DNA from: JAVVHE01 sp038238915
Lineage (GTDB): Bacteria; Pseudomonadota; Alphaproteobacteria; Sphingomonadales; Sphingomonadaceae
Direction of reading: 5' to 3'
Assembly (NCBI GenBank): GCA_038238915.1
Contig: JBBSFH010000008.1
Coordinates: 1-64,000 of the forward strand
Length of the DNA: 64,000 bases
The position numbers and the translations under genes were made by a program. Shown here piece after piece: positions 32,233 to 41,703 of the stretch. The notes under the pieces were generated by a model. It worked only from the letters and a program-made list of their open reading frames with translations. It had not been told where the DNA came from and searched no databases. The first letter of the stretch is position 1, and every line of letters begins with the position of its first letter.

Positions 32233-33426
32233 ATGGACGATTCGATGCACGGGACGATTCCGCCGACGCCGATCGAAGGGCGCGAACTAGAAGCCGTGGG
32301 CCGGACGCGGATGCGTCGTCGGCTGCTCTGGGCTGCGGCGCTTCTGCTGATCGCCGCGGTCGCCGCATTCCTGGTCTTCGGTCGCAACCAGAAGGCAAAC
32401 CGCGCCCCGCCGCAGTCCGCCACCGAGCCGCCGCCGGTTGTCACCGTTGTCGTTCCGGGCCAGACCTCGGTCGCGTCCGAAGTACGGCTGACCGGGTCGA
32501 TCGCCGCGCGCCGTGCCTCGCCCGTGGGCGTTCAGGGGGAGGGCGGGATGGTGAATGCGGTACTGGTCAAGGAAGGCGATTATGTCCGCCGTGGCCAGGT
32601 GATCGCGCGGATCGATCGCGCGGTGCAGGATCAGCAGATGCTGCAGATGGGTGCGTCGATTCGCTCGGCGCAGGCGGATGCCGCGCTGGCGCAGGCGGAA
32701 CTCGATCGCGCGAAAGCGCTGGTGGCGCGTGGGTTCATCTCGAAGGCAGACATCGATCGCAAGACCGCCACGCGCGATGGCGCGCTCGCCAAGGTAGCGC
32801 TGGCGCGCGCGCAGTCGGGAGAAATGCACGCGCGGATCGCACGGCTGGACGTCCGCGCGCCGACCGATGGCATCATCCTTTCGCGCAGTGTCGAAGCCGG
32901 TCAGGTCGTCGGCGCGGGATCGAGCGCGCTCTTCACGCTCGCCGAAGATGGCGCGATGGAACTGCGCGGCCGCGTGGCCGAGCAGGATATGAGCGCGTTA
33001 CGTCTCGGCCAGGTTTCCAAGGTGCGGTTGATCGGCACGGGCGATGTGTTCACCGGGCGCGTTTGGCTCGTCGATCCGATCGTCGATCCGCAGGCGCGTC
33101 AGGGCCTGGTGCGCGTCGCGCTCGGGCGCGATCTGCGCCTGCGTCCGGGCGCGTTCGCCAACGCGACGATCACCACGGGTGCGGTGGAGCGGCCGCAATT
33201 GCCGCAATCCGCAGTGCAATCGGACGACAAGGGCAATTTCGTCATGATCGTGGGTGCTGGCGACAAGATCGAGCAGCGGCGCGTGACGATCGGCGAGGTC
33301 GGCGATGCGGGCGTCGCAGTGCAGTCCGGCCTCACCGGGCGCGAGCGTGTGGTCGCCAGCGCGGCCGCCTTCCTGCAACCCGGCCAGAAGGTCGCGCCCG
33401 TGGTGCGCGCGAGCGATCAGGGGTAA
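32233..33426 (+). CDS. RND efflux pump periplasmic adaptor subunit
   Basis: 397 residues. Membrane-fusion protein linking the inner-membrane pump to an outer-membrane channel. One N-terminal anchor (LLWAAALLLIAAVAAFLVF), then a lipoyl half (VLVKEGDYVRRGQVIARID), a coiled-coil hairpin (AQADAALAQAELDRAKALVA), the other lipoyl half (VRAPTDGIILSRSVEAGQVV), beta-barrel and membrane-proximal domains. The ATG at 32233 or GTG at 32218 could start it; neither has a clear ribosome site. Nine bases separate it from the RND pump. No outer-membrane channel gene is nearby, so a shared TolC-type channel is likely. Confidence 0.9.
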   Translation: MDDSMHGTIPPTPIEGRELEAVGRTRMRRRLLWAAALLLIAAVAAFLVFGRNQKANRAPPQSATEPPPVVTVVVPGQTSVASEVRLTGSIAARRASPVGVQGEGGMVNAVLVKEGDYVRRGQVIARIDRAVQDQQMLQMGASIRSAQADAALAQAELDRAKALVARGFISKADIDRKTATRDGALAKVALARAQSGEMHARIARLDVRAPTDGIILSRSVEAGQVVGAGSSALFTLAEDGAMELRGRVAEQDMSALRLGQVSKVRLIGTGDVFTGRVWLVDPIVDPQARQGLVRVALGRDLRLRPGAFANATITTGAVERPQLPQSAVQSDDKGNFVMIVGAGDKIEQRRVTIGEVGDAGVAVQSGLTGRERVVASAAAFLQPGQKVAPVVRASDQG

Positions 33427-33435
33427 AGGGCAACC

Positions 33436-36400
33436 ATGCGCAATATCTCTTCGTGGGCGATCCGCAACCCGATCCCGCCGATCGTGCTGTTCATGATCCT
33501 GACGCTCGCGGGCATCGTCGCGTTTGCGCGGCTGGACATCAACCAGATGCCCGACATCTCGGTGCCGATCATCAACGTGGAGGTCAGCCAGCCAGGTGCT
33601 GCCCCGGTGGAGATCGAGAAGCAGATCACGCAGCGCATCGAGGGTGCGGTCGCGGGACTGGGCAACGTCAAGAACATCCATTCCTACATCAGCGAAGGAT
33701 CGTCCAACACCACGGTCGAGTTTCAGCTCGGCACGCCGGTGGACCGCGCCGAGAACGATGTCCGCGCGGCGGTGTCCAACATCCGTTCGACGTTGCCCGG
33801 CGGAATTCAGGAGCCGTTCGTCAACCGCCAGAACGTCGATGGCGGATCGATCGCCTACATTGCGGTTTCGTCGAACCGGATGTCGATCGAGCAATTGAGC
33901 TGGTACGTCGATAACACGATCACCAAGACATTGCTGTCGATCCCGGGTATCGCGCAGATCAACCGCGGCGGCGGCGTCAACCGCGAGATCCGCATCGAGA
34001 TCGATCCCGCGCGCCTGCAGAGCTATGGCCTGACCGCCGCCGCGCTGAACCAGGAACTGCGCGCGCTCAACATCGATGCGCCGGGCGGCCGCACCGAAAT
34101 CGCGGGATCCGAGCAATCGCTGCGCGTGCTGGGCGGCGCCAAAAACGTAGCCGCGCTCGCCGATACCCGCATCGCGATCGCGGGCGGCCGCACGATCGCG
34201 CTGCGCGATGTCGCGGATATTCGGGACAGCTTCGGCGAAGTCCGCAACATCGGGCGCCTGAACGGGCGCGACGTGGTGAGCTTTGGCATCGGCAAGGCCA
34301 AGGGCGCGTCCGACGTGAAGGTCTATGCCGAGGTGCAAAAACGGCTTGGCGAGATTGGCAAGCTCCGCCCCGACATGAAATTCGAGACAATTTACACGAG
34401 CGTGCCTTACACCCAGGCACAGTATGACAGCGCGATCGACGCGATGATCGAGGGCGCGGTGCTCGCGGTGATCGTGGTGTGGCTGTTCCTGCGCGATTGG
34501 CGCGCGACCGCCATCTCGGCGCTTGCGATCCCGTTAAGCGCAATCCCCACCTTCGCCTTCATGCAGTTGATGGGCTTCACGCTCAACACCATCAGCCTGC
34601 TCGCGCTTAGCCTCGTGGCGGGCATCCTCGTTGACGATGCGATCGTCGAGATCGAGAACATCGTGCGCCACATGCGTATGGGCAAATCGGCCTATGAGGC
34701 GAGTATGGAAGCCGCTGACGAAATCGGTCTAGCGGTCGTCGCCACCACCTTCTCGATCGTCGCGGTGTTCCTGCCGGTCAGCTTCATGCGCGGTATCGCG
34801 GGGCAGTTTTTCCGCGAATTCGGACTGACAGTCTCGGTTGCGGTGCTGATCTCGCTGCTCGTCGCGCGGCTGATCACGCCGATGGTCGCCGCCTATTTCC
34901 TCGACGCGCGCCTGGCGTTGCACGAGCACCGCACGCCGGGCTGGGTGCGTGGCTATGTTCGCGTGCTGCAATGGTCGCTCGGCCATCGCTGGCTCACCAT
35001 CGCAGGGGGCGCGGTTGCGTTCGGCCTGATGATCTTCGGGTTGATGACGCTGCCGACGACGTTCCAGCCGACGATCAACACAGATTTTTCGGTGGTCAAT
35101 GTGGAACTGCCGCCCGGCGTGCAGCTCGCCGATCTCGCGCGCGTCGCGGCGCGCGCGGACGCGATCCTGCGCGCACAGCCCGAGGTGAAGACGGTCTATC
35201 AGTCGAGCGGGGACAATGGCTCGGTCAACCAGGCGAATCTCTACACGCAACTCGTGCCGCCCAAGCAGCGCAAGGCCACGAGCGACGAGTTCGAGAAGCG
35301 GCTCGCGCCGCTTCTCCAGTCGATTCCCGATGCGCGCGTCACCTTCCAGTCGCAGCGCGGGGGCGGCGGTCGCGACGTGACGATCCAGCTGGTCGGGGAT
35401 GATCCCGAGCAGCTCAGCCTCGCCGCGCGCCGCATCGTCGCCGACATGGCGAAGCTGCCGTCGCTCAGAAACCCGCTGATTGCCAATGATTTTCCTCGAC
35501 CCGAGATTTCGATCAAGCCACGTTTCGATCTGGCCGCCGACCTCGGTGTTTCGGTGGCGACACTGAGCGAGACGGTACGGATCGCGACGCTGGGCGAGAT
35601 CGACCAGAATACCGCCAAGTTCACGCTCGCCGACCGCCAGATCCCGATCCGTGTCAGCCTCAAGACCGACGCGCGCCGCGATCTGACGACGCTCCAAAAC
35701 CTGCCGGTGCCGACCGCGAACGGCGGCAGCGTGCCGCTGAAGGTTGTGGCCGACATCAAGTTTGGCGAGGGGCCAAGCGTGATCCGGCGCTTCGATCAGG
35801 CGCGGCGCGTCAACATCGGTGCCGATCTCGCACCGGGGTTCGAGACGGGCACGGCGCAAAAGCAGGTTTACGCCACCGACGCGTTCAAGAATTTGCCGTC
35901 CGGCGTCCATGAAGCAAAGTTCGGTGACGCGCAGGTGCAAGAGGAGTTCATGACCGGGCTACTGACCGCGATCGTCGCGGGCGTCTTCCTCGTGTTTGCG
36001 GTGCTGGTGCTGCTCTATCGCCGCGTGCTGCCGCCGTTCGTCAACATGGCCTCGCTGCTGCTCGCCCCGGCGGGTGCGGTGGTCGCACTGCATCTGGTCG
36101 GCTGGCCGATCTCGATGCCGGTGGGCATCGGTATACTGATGTTGTTCGGCATCGTTGCAAAGAACTCGATCCTGCTCGTTGATATGGCGATCGAGGAGCA
36201 GCGCCACGGACATGACCGGGACACCTCGATCCGCAACGCAGGCCTCAAGCGCGCGCAGCCTATCGTGATGACTACCGTGGCGATGGTCGCGGGCATGATC
36301 CCGATCCTGATCGGGCTGACCGGGGACAGTAGCTGGCGTGCGCCGATGGCCATCACCATCATCGGCGGGCTGATCCTGTCGACGATCCTGACACTGGTTC

Positions 36401-36528
36401 TGGTGCCTGCGGGCTATTCGCTCTCGGACGATTTCGAGAATTGGCTCGCACCGCGGCTTGGCAAGGCGCTCACCACGCACCACGGCGCGCCGGTCGCGCC
36501 GGGACCCGCGCCCGTCCCGGCCGAATGA
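33436..36528 (+). CDS. RND efflux transporter permease (AcrB/HAE1-type)
   Basis: 1030 residues, full length for the family. Proton-driven inner-membrane pump with 12 helices and two large periplasmic loops. Landmarks: WAIRNPIPPIVLFMILTLAG in helix 1, LDINQMPDISVP, GILVDDAIVEIEN in helix 4 (paired aspartates for proton relay), and GIVAKNSILLVDMAIEEQR near the end. The relay aspartates are intact. Substrate unknown. Operon with the adaptor upstream; the DUF445 gene follows 34 bases later and may be co-transcribed. Confidence 0.95.
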   Translation: MRNISSWAIRNPIPPIVLFMILTLAGIVAFARLDINQMPDISVPIINVEVSQPGAAPVEIEKQITQRIEGAVAGLGNVKNIHSYISEGSSNTTVEFQLGTPVDRAENDVRAAVSNIRSTLPGGIQEPFVNRQNVDGGSIAYIAVSSNRMSIEQLSWYVDNTITKTLLSIPGIAQINRGGGVNREIRIEIDPARLQSYGLTAAALNQELRALNIDAPGGRTEIAGSEQSLRVLGGAKNVAALADTRIAIAGGRTIALRDVADIRDSFGEVRNIGRLNGRDVVSFGIGKAKGASDVKVYAEVQKRLGEIGKLRPDMKFETIYTSVPYTQAQYDSAIDAMIEGAVLAVIVVWLFLRDWRATAISALAIPLSAIPTFAFMQLMGFTLNTISLLALSLVAGILVDDAIVEIENIVRHMRMGKSAYEASMEAADEIGLAVVATTFSIVAVFLPVSFMRGIAGQFFREFGLTVSVAVLISLLVARLITPMVAAYFLDARLALHEHRTPGWVRGYVRVLQWSLGHRWLTIAGGAVAFGLMIFGLMTLPTTFQPTINTDFSVVNVELPPGVQLADLARVAARADAILRAQPEVKTVYQSSGDNGSVNQANLYTQLVPPKQRKATSDEFEKRLAPLLQSIPDARVTFQSQRGGGGRDVTIQLVGDDPEQLSLAARRIVADMAKLPSLRNPLIANDFPRPEISIKPRFDLAADLGVSVATLSETVRIATLGEIDQNTAKFTLADRQIPIRVSLKTDARRDLTTLQNLPVPTANGGSVPLKVVADIKFGEGPSVIRRFDQARRVNIGADLAPGFETGTAQKQVYATDAFKNLPSGVHEAKFGDAQVQEEFMTGLLTAIVAGVFLVFAVLVLLYRRVLPPFVNMASLLLAPAGAVVALHLVGWPISMPVGIGILMLFGIVAKNSILLVDMAIEEQRHGHDRDTSIRNAGLKRAQPIVMTTVAMVAGMIPILIGLTGDSSWRAPMAITIIGGLILSTILTLVLVPAGYSLSDDFENWLAPRLGKALTTHHGAPVAPGPAPVPAE

Positions 36529-36562
36529 GGGCACCCCGGCCGGGCCGGACAGTTCGGCACGC

Positions 36563-37804
36563 ATGGGACTGAAGCCCAGGACCATCGACCGCGCCCGCCC
36601 GATGCGCCGCCTTGCCACCGGCCTGCTGGGCATGATGGCGCTGGTGTTCCTCGCCGCCAATCACTTCGCCGCCACCTACCCTGCGCTCGGCTATCTGCGC
36701 GCGTTTGCCGAAGCCTCGCTGGTGGGCGGCCTCGCGGACTGGTTCGCGGTGACCGCGCTGTTCCGCCACCCGCTCGGGCTACCCATCCCGCACACCGCGA
36801 TCATCCCGCACAACAAGGACCGGATCGCCGACACCATCGGGCGTTTTCTCCGCGATAATTTCCTCGTCACCGGCGTGGTCGCGCGTCGGCTCGAACATAT
36901 GGACCTCGCAGGCGCGATCGCGCGGCGGCTGGCGCGGCCCGAACCTTCGGGCAAGCTGCGCCGCGCCTTCGCCTCGATCGCGCGCCAACTGCTCGCCGCG
37001 CTCGACGATGGCGCGATCTCGGCGACGATCCGGCGTAGCGTTACCGAACGCCTCGCCGCGCTCGACTGGGGGGTGCTCGCCGCCGATCTGATCGACGCCG
37101 CGATCGAAAACCACCGCCACGGTGCGCTGGTCGATGCCGCGCTCAAATGGGCGGCGAGCGCGCTGCGCGACAATGAGGATTTCATCCGTGCTTCGGTCAA
37201 GGACCGCGCGGGCTGGTTCATTCGCGTCGCGGGGCTCGACGAGCAGATCTCCGACCAGATCATCGGCGCGCTCACCAAGACCCTGGACGAACTCGCCACC
37301 GATCCCGCGCATACATTGCGCCTCAAGGCCACTGCCTCGCTGACGGGCCTCGCCTTCGACCTGCGCCACGACGAGGCGACACGCGCGCGCGTGGAGAGCT
37401 TCAAGGCCGATACGCTGGGCCATCCAACCGTGATGGTTTACCTCGATGGCCTGTGGGCATCGCTCAAATCGAGCCTGCTGAGCGCGACCGACGATCCGGA
37501 TGCGCTATCCTCGGGCGGCGTCGGCGCGGCGCTGACGCGGATCGGCGCGCGCGTCGACGCGGATGCGGCCCTGCGTGCCACGATCAACGGCTATGCACGC
37601 CGCGCGATCGTCGCGGCGGTCGCGGGCTATGGCGGCGAACTGGTCCGCGTTGTGACCGACACGATCCGCGGATGGGAAACGCAGACCGTAGTCGACAAGC
37701 TGGAGGGGATCGTGGGGCGTGATCTCCAGTATATCCGGGTGAACGGCACCGTCGTTGGCGGACTGGCTGGGCTTGCCATCTACACCGCGTCGCAATTGGT
37801 CTAG
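36563..37804 (+). CDS. DUF445 family membrane protein
   Basis: 413 residues. N-terminal hydrophobic segment (LATGLLGMMALVFLAANHF), then the DUF445 signature ASLVGGLADWFAVTALFRHP then LGLPIPHTAIIPHNKDRIAD. Long helical central region and a last membrane segment (GTVVGGLAGLAIYTASQL). The family is widespread and uncharacterised, likely inner-membrane. I chose the ATG at 36563; the earlier ATG at 36458 lies inside the RND gene. Confidence 0.88.
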   Translation: MGLKPRTIDRARPMRRLATGLLGMMALVFLAANHFAATYPALGYLRAFAEASLVGGLADWFAVTALFRHPLGLPIPHTAIIPHNKDRIADTIGRFLRDNFLVTGVVARRLEHMDLAGAIARRLARPEPSGKLRRAFASIARQLLAALDDGAISATIRRSVTERLAALDWGVLAADLIDAAIENHRHGALVDAALKWAASALRDNEDFIRASVKDRAGWFIRVAGLDEQISDQIIGALTKTLDELATDPAHTLRLKATASLTGLAFDLRHDEATRARVESFKADTLGHPTVMVYLDGLWASLKSSLLSATDDPDALSSGGVGAALTRIGARVDADAALRATINGYARRAIVAAVAGYGGELVRVVTDTIRGWETQTVVDKLEGIVGRDLQYIRVNGTVVGGLAGLAIYTASQLV

Positions 37805-37960
37805 TTTCCCGCCGCTGATTTTGCGCCTTTGCCCTGAAACCAATTGTGTCTTTCGCGCAACGATCCGCGCAGGATCGGCGACAATGCCACAGCCACCGAT
37901 TGCCCGACGACCCCCTTCGGGCGCAAACGGGCCGCGAGAATCAAGGCGCAGGAACCACGC

Positions 37961-40390
37961 ATGACCACGATCGATAGCAATCGTCCGCGTACGGCACTGA
38001 TCTTCGCCGCGCTGCTCGCGTCGAGCACATCGGCGTTCGCACAAGGCGCGCCTGCCGATCAGGCACCTGCCGCGCAGCAGGCCGCGACCAACGGATCGGT
38101 CAGCACCGCGGGTGAGTCGCAGGAGATCATCGTCACCGCCACCAAGCGATCAGAGCGCATCTTCGATGTGCCGTTCTCGTTGAACGCCCAGACGCAGGCG
38201 GACATCCAACGCACGGGTGCCACGAATATCGAAGATATCTCGCGCAGCGTCGCGGGACTGACCGTACAGAATCTTGGCCCCGGCCAGTCTCAGGTGGCGA
38301 TCCGGGGCGTCTCGGCGGGCCAGATCGTGCGCGATCAGCCGGGCGTGAAAGAACAGGTCGGCATCTATCTCGATGAGAGCGTCATCTCGCTCTCGCTGTT
38401 CACGCCCGATATCGATCTGTTCGACATCAACCGTGTCGAAACCCTGCGCGGGCCGCAGGGCACGCTGTTCGGTTCGGGTTCGGACGGCGGCACGATCCGC
38501 TACATCACCAACCAGCCGCGCACCGATCGCCTCGAAGGTACGATCGAGGGCAACGTCAACGCGGTCGACAGCGGCGGCATCGGCGGCTCGCTCAAGGGCG
38601 CGATCAACCTGCCCCTGAACGACAAGATTGCGGTGCGTGCGGTCGGTTATTACACGCGCTACCCCGGCTTCATCGATGCACTGCGGCCCGATGGTAGCGT
38701 CACGCGCAACGTCAACGACGGCGATCGCTACGGCGGTCGCATCGCGGTTATCCTGAAGCCAACCGAGACGCTGACGATCACGCCGCGCGTTCTGTATCAG
38801 GAAATCGACGTCAACGGCTTCAACCGCGAAGAGAAGTTTAACCTCTACGGCAATCCGTTCACGACTACGCGCCCCACGGTGAACTTTGCCAGATACCAGC
38901 AGTATCTGTTGCTGCGCGAGAAGTTCCGCGACAAGACGTTTATCGCCGATGGCACGATCAACCTGGATCTCGGGCCCGTCACCGCCACGTCGGTTACCAG
39001 CTACACCAACCGCGATATTCTTGTCAGTCGCGATGCATCCGCGCTGACCGGCTCGGTCACGGTCGATCTCGGGCTGGGAAGTGCCGCGGTGCTACTGCCG
39101 TCCAACCTGCGCGATACTACCAAGCTCGATAGCTTCACGCAGGAAGTTCGCCTGTCCTCGTCGGGCAACGGGCGGCTGAAATGGTTGATCGGCGGCTTCT
39201 ATGCGCATGTAAATCGCAACTACGACCAGCGCTTGCCTACCCCCGGCTATGACGCCGCGACCGACGCGCACTTCGGCGCGGGTTTCTCGGCGATGCTCGC
39301 CAACGGCTTTCCATCCGATTCTCCCTTCAACAGCCATCTGCCCTACCAGCTCGAACAGATCGCCGCGTTCGGCGAGGCGACATTCTCGCTCACGCCCAAG
39401 TTCAACGTCACGGCGGGCGCGCGCTATTATGATTTCCACGAGAACCGCAGCTTCAAAACCGGCGGGCTGTTCTCGAATGACGACAACCGCGCCGACAGCA
39501 CCAAATCCAGCGGTGCCACCCCGCGCTTCCTCGCGCAGTGGAAGCCCACGTCCGAAGTCGCGCTGAATCTCCAAGCGAGCCAGGGCTTCCGGCTCGGCGG
39601 TGTCAACGATCCGCTCAACGTTCCGCTCTGCTCGCCGAGCGACAAGGCGACCTTCGGCGGCTTCCAGTCTTACCGCGACGAGACGCTCTGGAACTACGAA
39701 GCGGGCGTCAAGGCGCATCATGGGCCGGTCAGCTTCTCGGGGTCGTTCTTCTATAACGACATTCGGAACCTCCAGGTCACGCTCGACGCGGGCAGCTGCT
39801 CCTCGCGCATCGTCTTCAACGTCCCCAAGGCGCATGCGGCCGGGCTTGAGTTCGAGCTTGGCCTGCGGCCCGCGCGCGGCCTAGATTTCAGCTTCTCGGG
39901 CAATCTCGTCCAGAGCCGCTTCGATTCGTCGGTAACCAGCAACGGTCAGGTGCTCGCCGGCATTCGCGCGGGCAATCGCCTCCCCTCGGTCCCGCAATAT
40001 CAGCTCGCCGCAACGGGCACCTACAGCTTCGAGGTCGCGGCCAGCGCGACGGCGGTTCTGTCGGCGACCGTGCAGGAGATCGGCGACCGCTTCACCCAGC
40101 CGAGCGATCAGGAGAACAACCCGCGCAGCTTCGTCAGCAACCTGCCGTTCGGCGGCGCGACGGGCCTCGACGCGACGAGGCTCGATCTCAGGCTGCCGCC
40201 CTATGAGAATGTGAACCTCAGCGCAGCGATCGAGCTTCAGCATGGCCTGAGCCTGACCGCGTATGTCACGAACGTCCTCAATCAGGAGCAGCTTCTCTCG
40301 TTCGACCGCGAGCGCGGGGGCCGTGCGCGGCTGGGCTTCACCGTCGGGCAGCCGCGCACCTTCGGGCTGACCGGCCGCAAGACGTTCTAG
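37961..40390 (+). CDS. TonB-dependent outer-membrane receptor
   Basis: 809 residues. Energy-coupled outer-membrane importer. Signal peptide TALIFAALLASSTSAFAQ, a Ton-box-like EIIVTATKRSERIFDVP, then plug domain (NIEDISRSVAGLTVQNLGPG; VETLRGPQGTLFGSGSDGGT), then a beta-barrel ending GRARLGFTVGQPRTFGLTGR then KTF with the usual final aromatic residue. The FAD-dependent oxidoreductase starts 8 bases after its stop, so the two probably act on the same substrate. No extracytoplasmic sigma factor or regulator is adjacent. Substrate unknown. Confidence 0.93.
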   Translation: MTTIDSNRPRTALIFAALLASSTSAFAQGAPADQAPAAQQAATNGSVSTAGESQEIIVTATKRSERIFDVPFSLNAQTQADIQRTGATNIEDISRSVAGLTVQNLGPGQSQVAIRGVSAGQIVRDQPGVKEQVGIYLDESVISLSLFTPDIDLFDINRVETLRGPQGTLFGSGSDGGTIRYITNQPRTDRLEGTIEGNVNAVDSGGIGGSLKGAINLPLNDKIAVRAVGYYTRYPGFIDALRPDGSVTRNVNDGDRYGGRIAVILKPTETLTITPRVLYQEIDVNGFNREEKFNLYGNPFTTTRPTVNFARYQQYLLLREKFRDKTFIADGTINLDLGPVTATSVTSYTNRDILVSRDASALTGSVTVDLGLGSAAVLLPSNLRDTTKLDSFTQEVRLSSSGNGRLKWLIGGFYAHVNRNYDQRLPTPGYDAATDAHFGAGFSAMLANGFPSDSPFNSHLPYQLEQIAAFGEATFSLTPKFNVTAGARYYDFHENRSFKTGGLFSNDDNRADSTKSSGATPRFLAQWKPTSEVALNLQASQGFRLGGVNDPLNVPLCSPSDKATFGGFQSYRDETLWNYEAGVKAHHGPVSFSGSFFYNDIRNLQVTLDAGSCSSRIVFNVPKAHAAGLEFELGLRPARGLDFSFSGNLVQSRFDSSVTSNGQVLAGIRAGNRLPSVPQYQLAATGTYSFEVAASATAVLSATVQEIGDRFTQPSDQENNPRSFVSNLPFGGATGLDATRLDLRLPPYENVNLSAAIELQHGLSLTAYVTNVLNQEQLLSFDRERGGRARLGFTVGQPRTFGLTGRKTF

Positions 40391-40398
40391 CCCGGCCG

Positions 40399-41637
40399 AT
40401 GAGGATCACGCGGCGCGAGGCGGTAGCAGGCACGCTCGCCGCGCCACTCGCACGGGCCGTACCCGCTCGGGGATCGGTCGACACCTGGGACACCGTCGTG
40501 ATCGGGGCGGGGGTGTTCGGCGCGTGGACCGCCGAGCATCTGCGCCGCGAGGGGCAGCGAGTGCTGCTGCTCGACGCTTATGGCCCCGCGCACGCGCGCG
40601 CATCGTCGGGCGGCGAGACGCGGATGATCCGGGGCACCTACGGCGCGGACGCGATCTACACGCGCATGGCGCTCTCCAGCCTTGCCGAATGGCGGCGTCT
40701 GAACACCGAAGGCGCGGCACCGATCTTCCATCCCACCGGCGTGCTGTTCCTGTTCGATAACGCCGCCAACCCCTACGCGGCTGCGTCCGTTGAAACGCAC
40801 CGCAGGCTAGGCGTCGCACTCGAAACGATGCGCCCGGCGGATCTGCGCGCGCGCTGGCCGCAGATCGATCCTACGGGCATCGCGCTCGGCCTGTTCGAGC
40901 CCGTGTTCGGCGCGCTGATGGCGCGGCGCGCGGTGCAGACGCTGGTTGCGCAGTTCAGCAAGGCGGGCGGCACATATCGCAAGCATGCGGTGCAGCCACC
41001 GTTGCCGGGCGGCGATACGCTCGGCAGCATCACCACCTCGGCGGGCGAGACGGTCGCGGCGGGGAATTTTGTTTTCGCCTGCGGGCCTTGGCTGCCCAAG
41101 CTGTTCCCCGATCTGCTGGGCAGGCGCATCGTCGCCACGCGCCAGGAGGTCTTCTTCTTCGCCCCGCCGCCGGGCTCGGCGAGTTTCGGCGCGGCGCAGA
41201 TGCCGGGCTGGGCGGACTGGAACGGCGGCGATCTCTATTACGGTTTCCCCGATCTCGAGGCGCGCGGCTTCAAGGTCGCGCGCGATACGCACGGCGTAGT
41301 CGTCGATCCCGATACGCAGGACCGCCGCCCGACCGATGCCGCGCTTGCCGACGCGCGCGCGTTCATGGAGCGCCGCTTCCCCGCGATGAAGGGCGCGCCG
41401 CTGACCGAGGCGCGCGTGTGCCAGTATGAGAACAGCGCGACCGGCGATTTCCTGATCGATCGTCATCCGGCGTGGAGCAATGTGGTGCTGGTGGGTGCTG
41501 GCTCGGGCCACGGCTTCAAACATGGACCCGAGGTGGGCAGGCTTGCCGCCGCGCTCGCCCTGGGCGGAGTGGCGTCGCTCGATCCGCGCTTCGGGCTGGC
41601 CAGCAAGGGTGAGGAGCAGGCGCGCGCGGTCCACTAG
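40399..41637 (+). CDS. FAD-dependent oxidoreductase, sarcosine-oxidase-like, with Tat-like leader
   Basis: 412 residues of the DAO family. Rossmann motif VVIGAGVFGAWTAEHLRREG near residue 34. The stretch RVCQYENSATGDFLIDRHP matches the place where monomeric sarcosine oxidases and N-methyltryptophan oxidases bind FAD covalently through cysteine. Expected reaction: oxidative demethylation of an N-methyl amino acid, with hydrogen peroxide and formaldehyde produced. The N-terminus MRITRREAVAGTLAAPLARA has the twin arginines of a Tat signal, unusual for this mostly cytosolic family, though its hydrophobic part is weak. Likely an operon partner of the receptor upstream. Confidence 0.85.
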   Translation: MRITRREAVAGTLAAPLARAVPARGSVDTWDTVVIGAGVFGAWTAEHLRREGQRVLLLDAYGPAHARASSGGETRMIRGTYGADAIYTRMALSSLAEWRRLNTEGAAPIFHPTGVLFLFDNAANPYAAASVETHRRLGVALETMRPADLRARWPQIDPTGIALGLFEPVFGALMARRAVQTLVAQFSKAGGTYRKHAVQPPLPGGDTLGSITTSAGETVAAGNFVFACGPWLPKLFPDLLGRRIVATRQEVFFFAPPPGSASFGAAQMPGWADWNGGDLYYGFPDLEARGFKVARDTHGVVVDPDTQDRRPTDAALADARAFMERRFPAMKGAPLTEARVCQYENSATGDFLIDRHPAWSNVVLVGAGSGHGFKHGPEVGRLAAALALGGVASLDPRFGLASKGEEQARAVH

Positions 41638-41703
41638 TCGGCCGCGCTTGCCCGCGTCCCGGCCCGTCCCTATGACGAGCGCCTTACCCTTCCGGAGCTG
41701 CAA

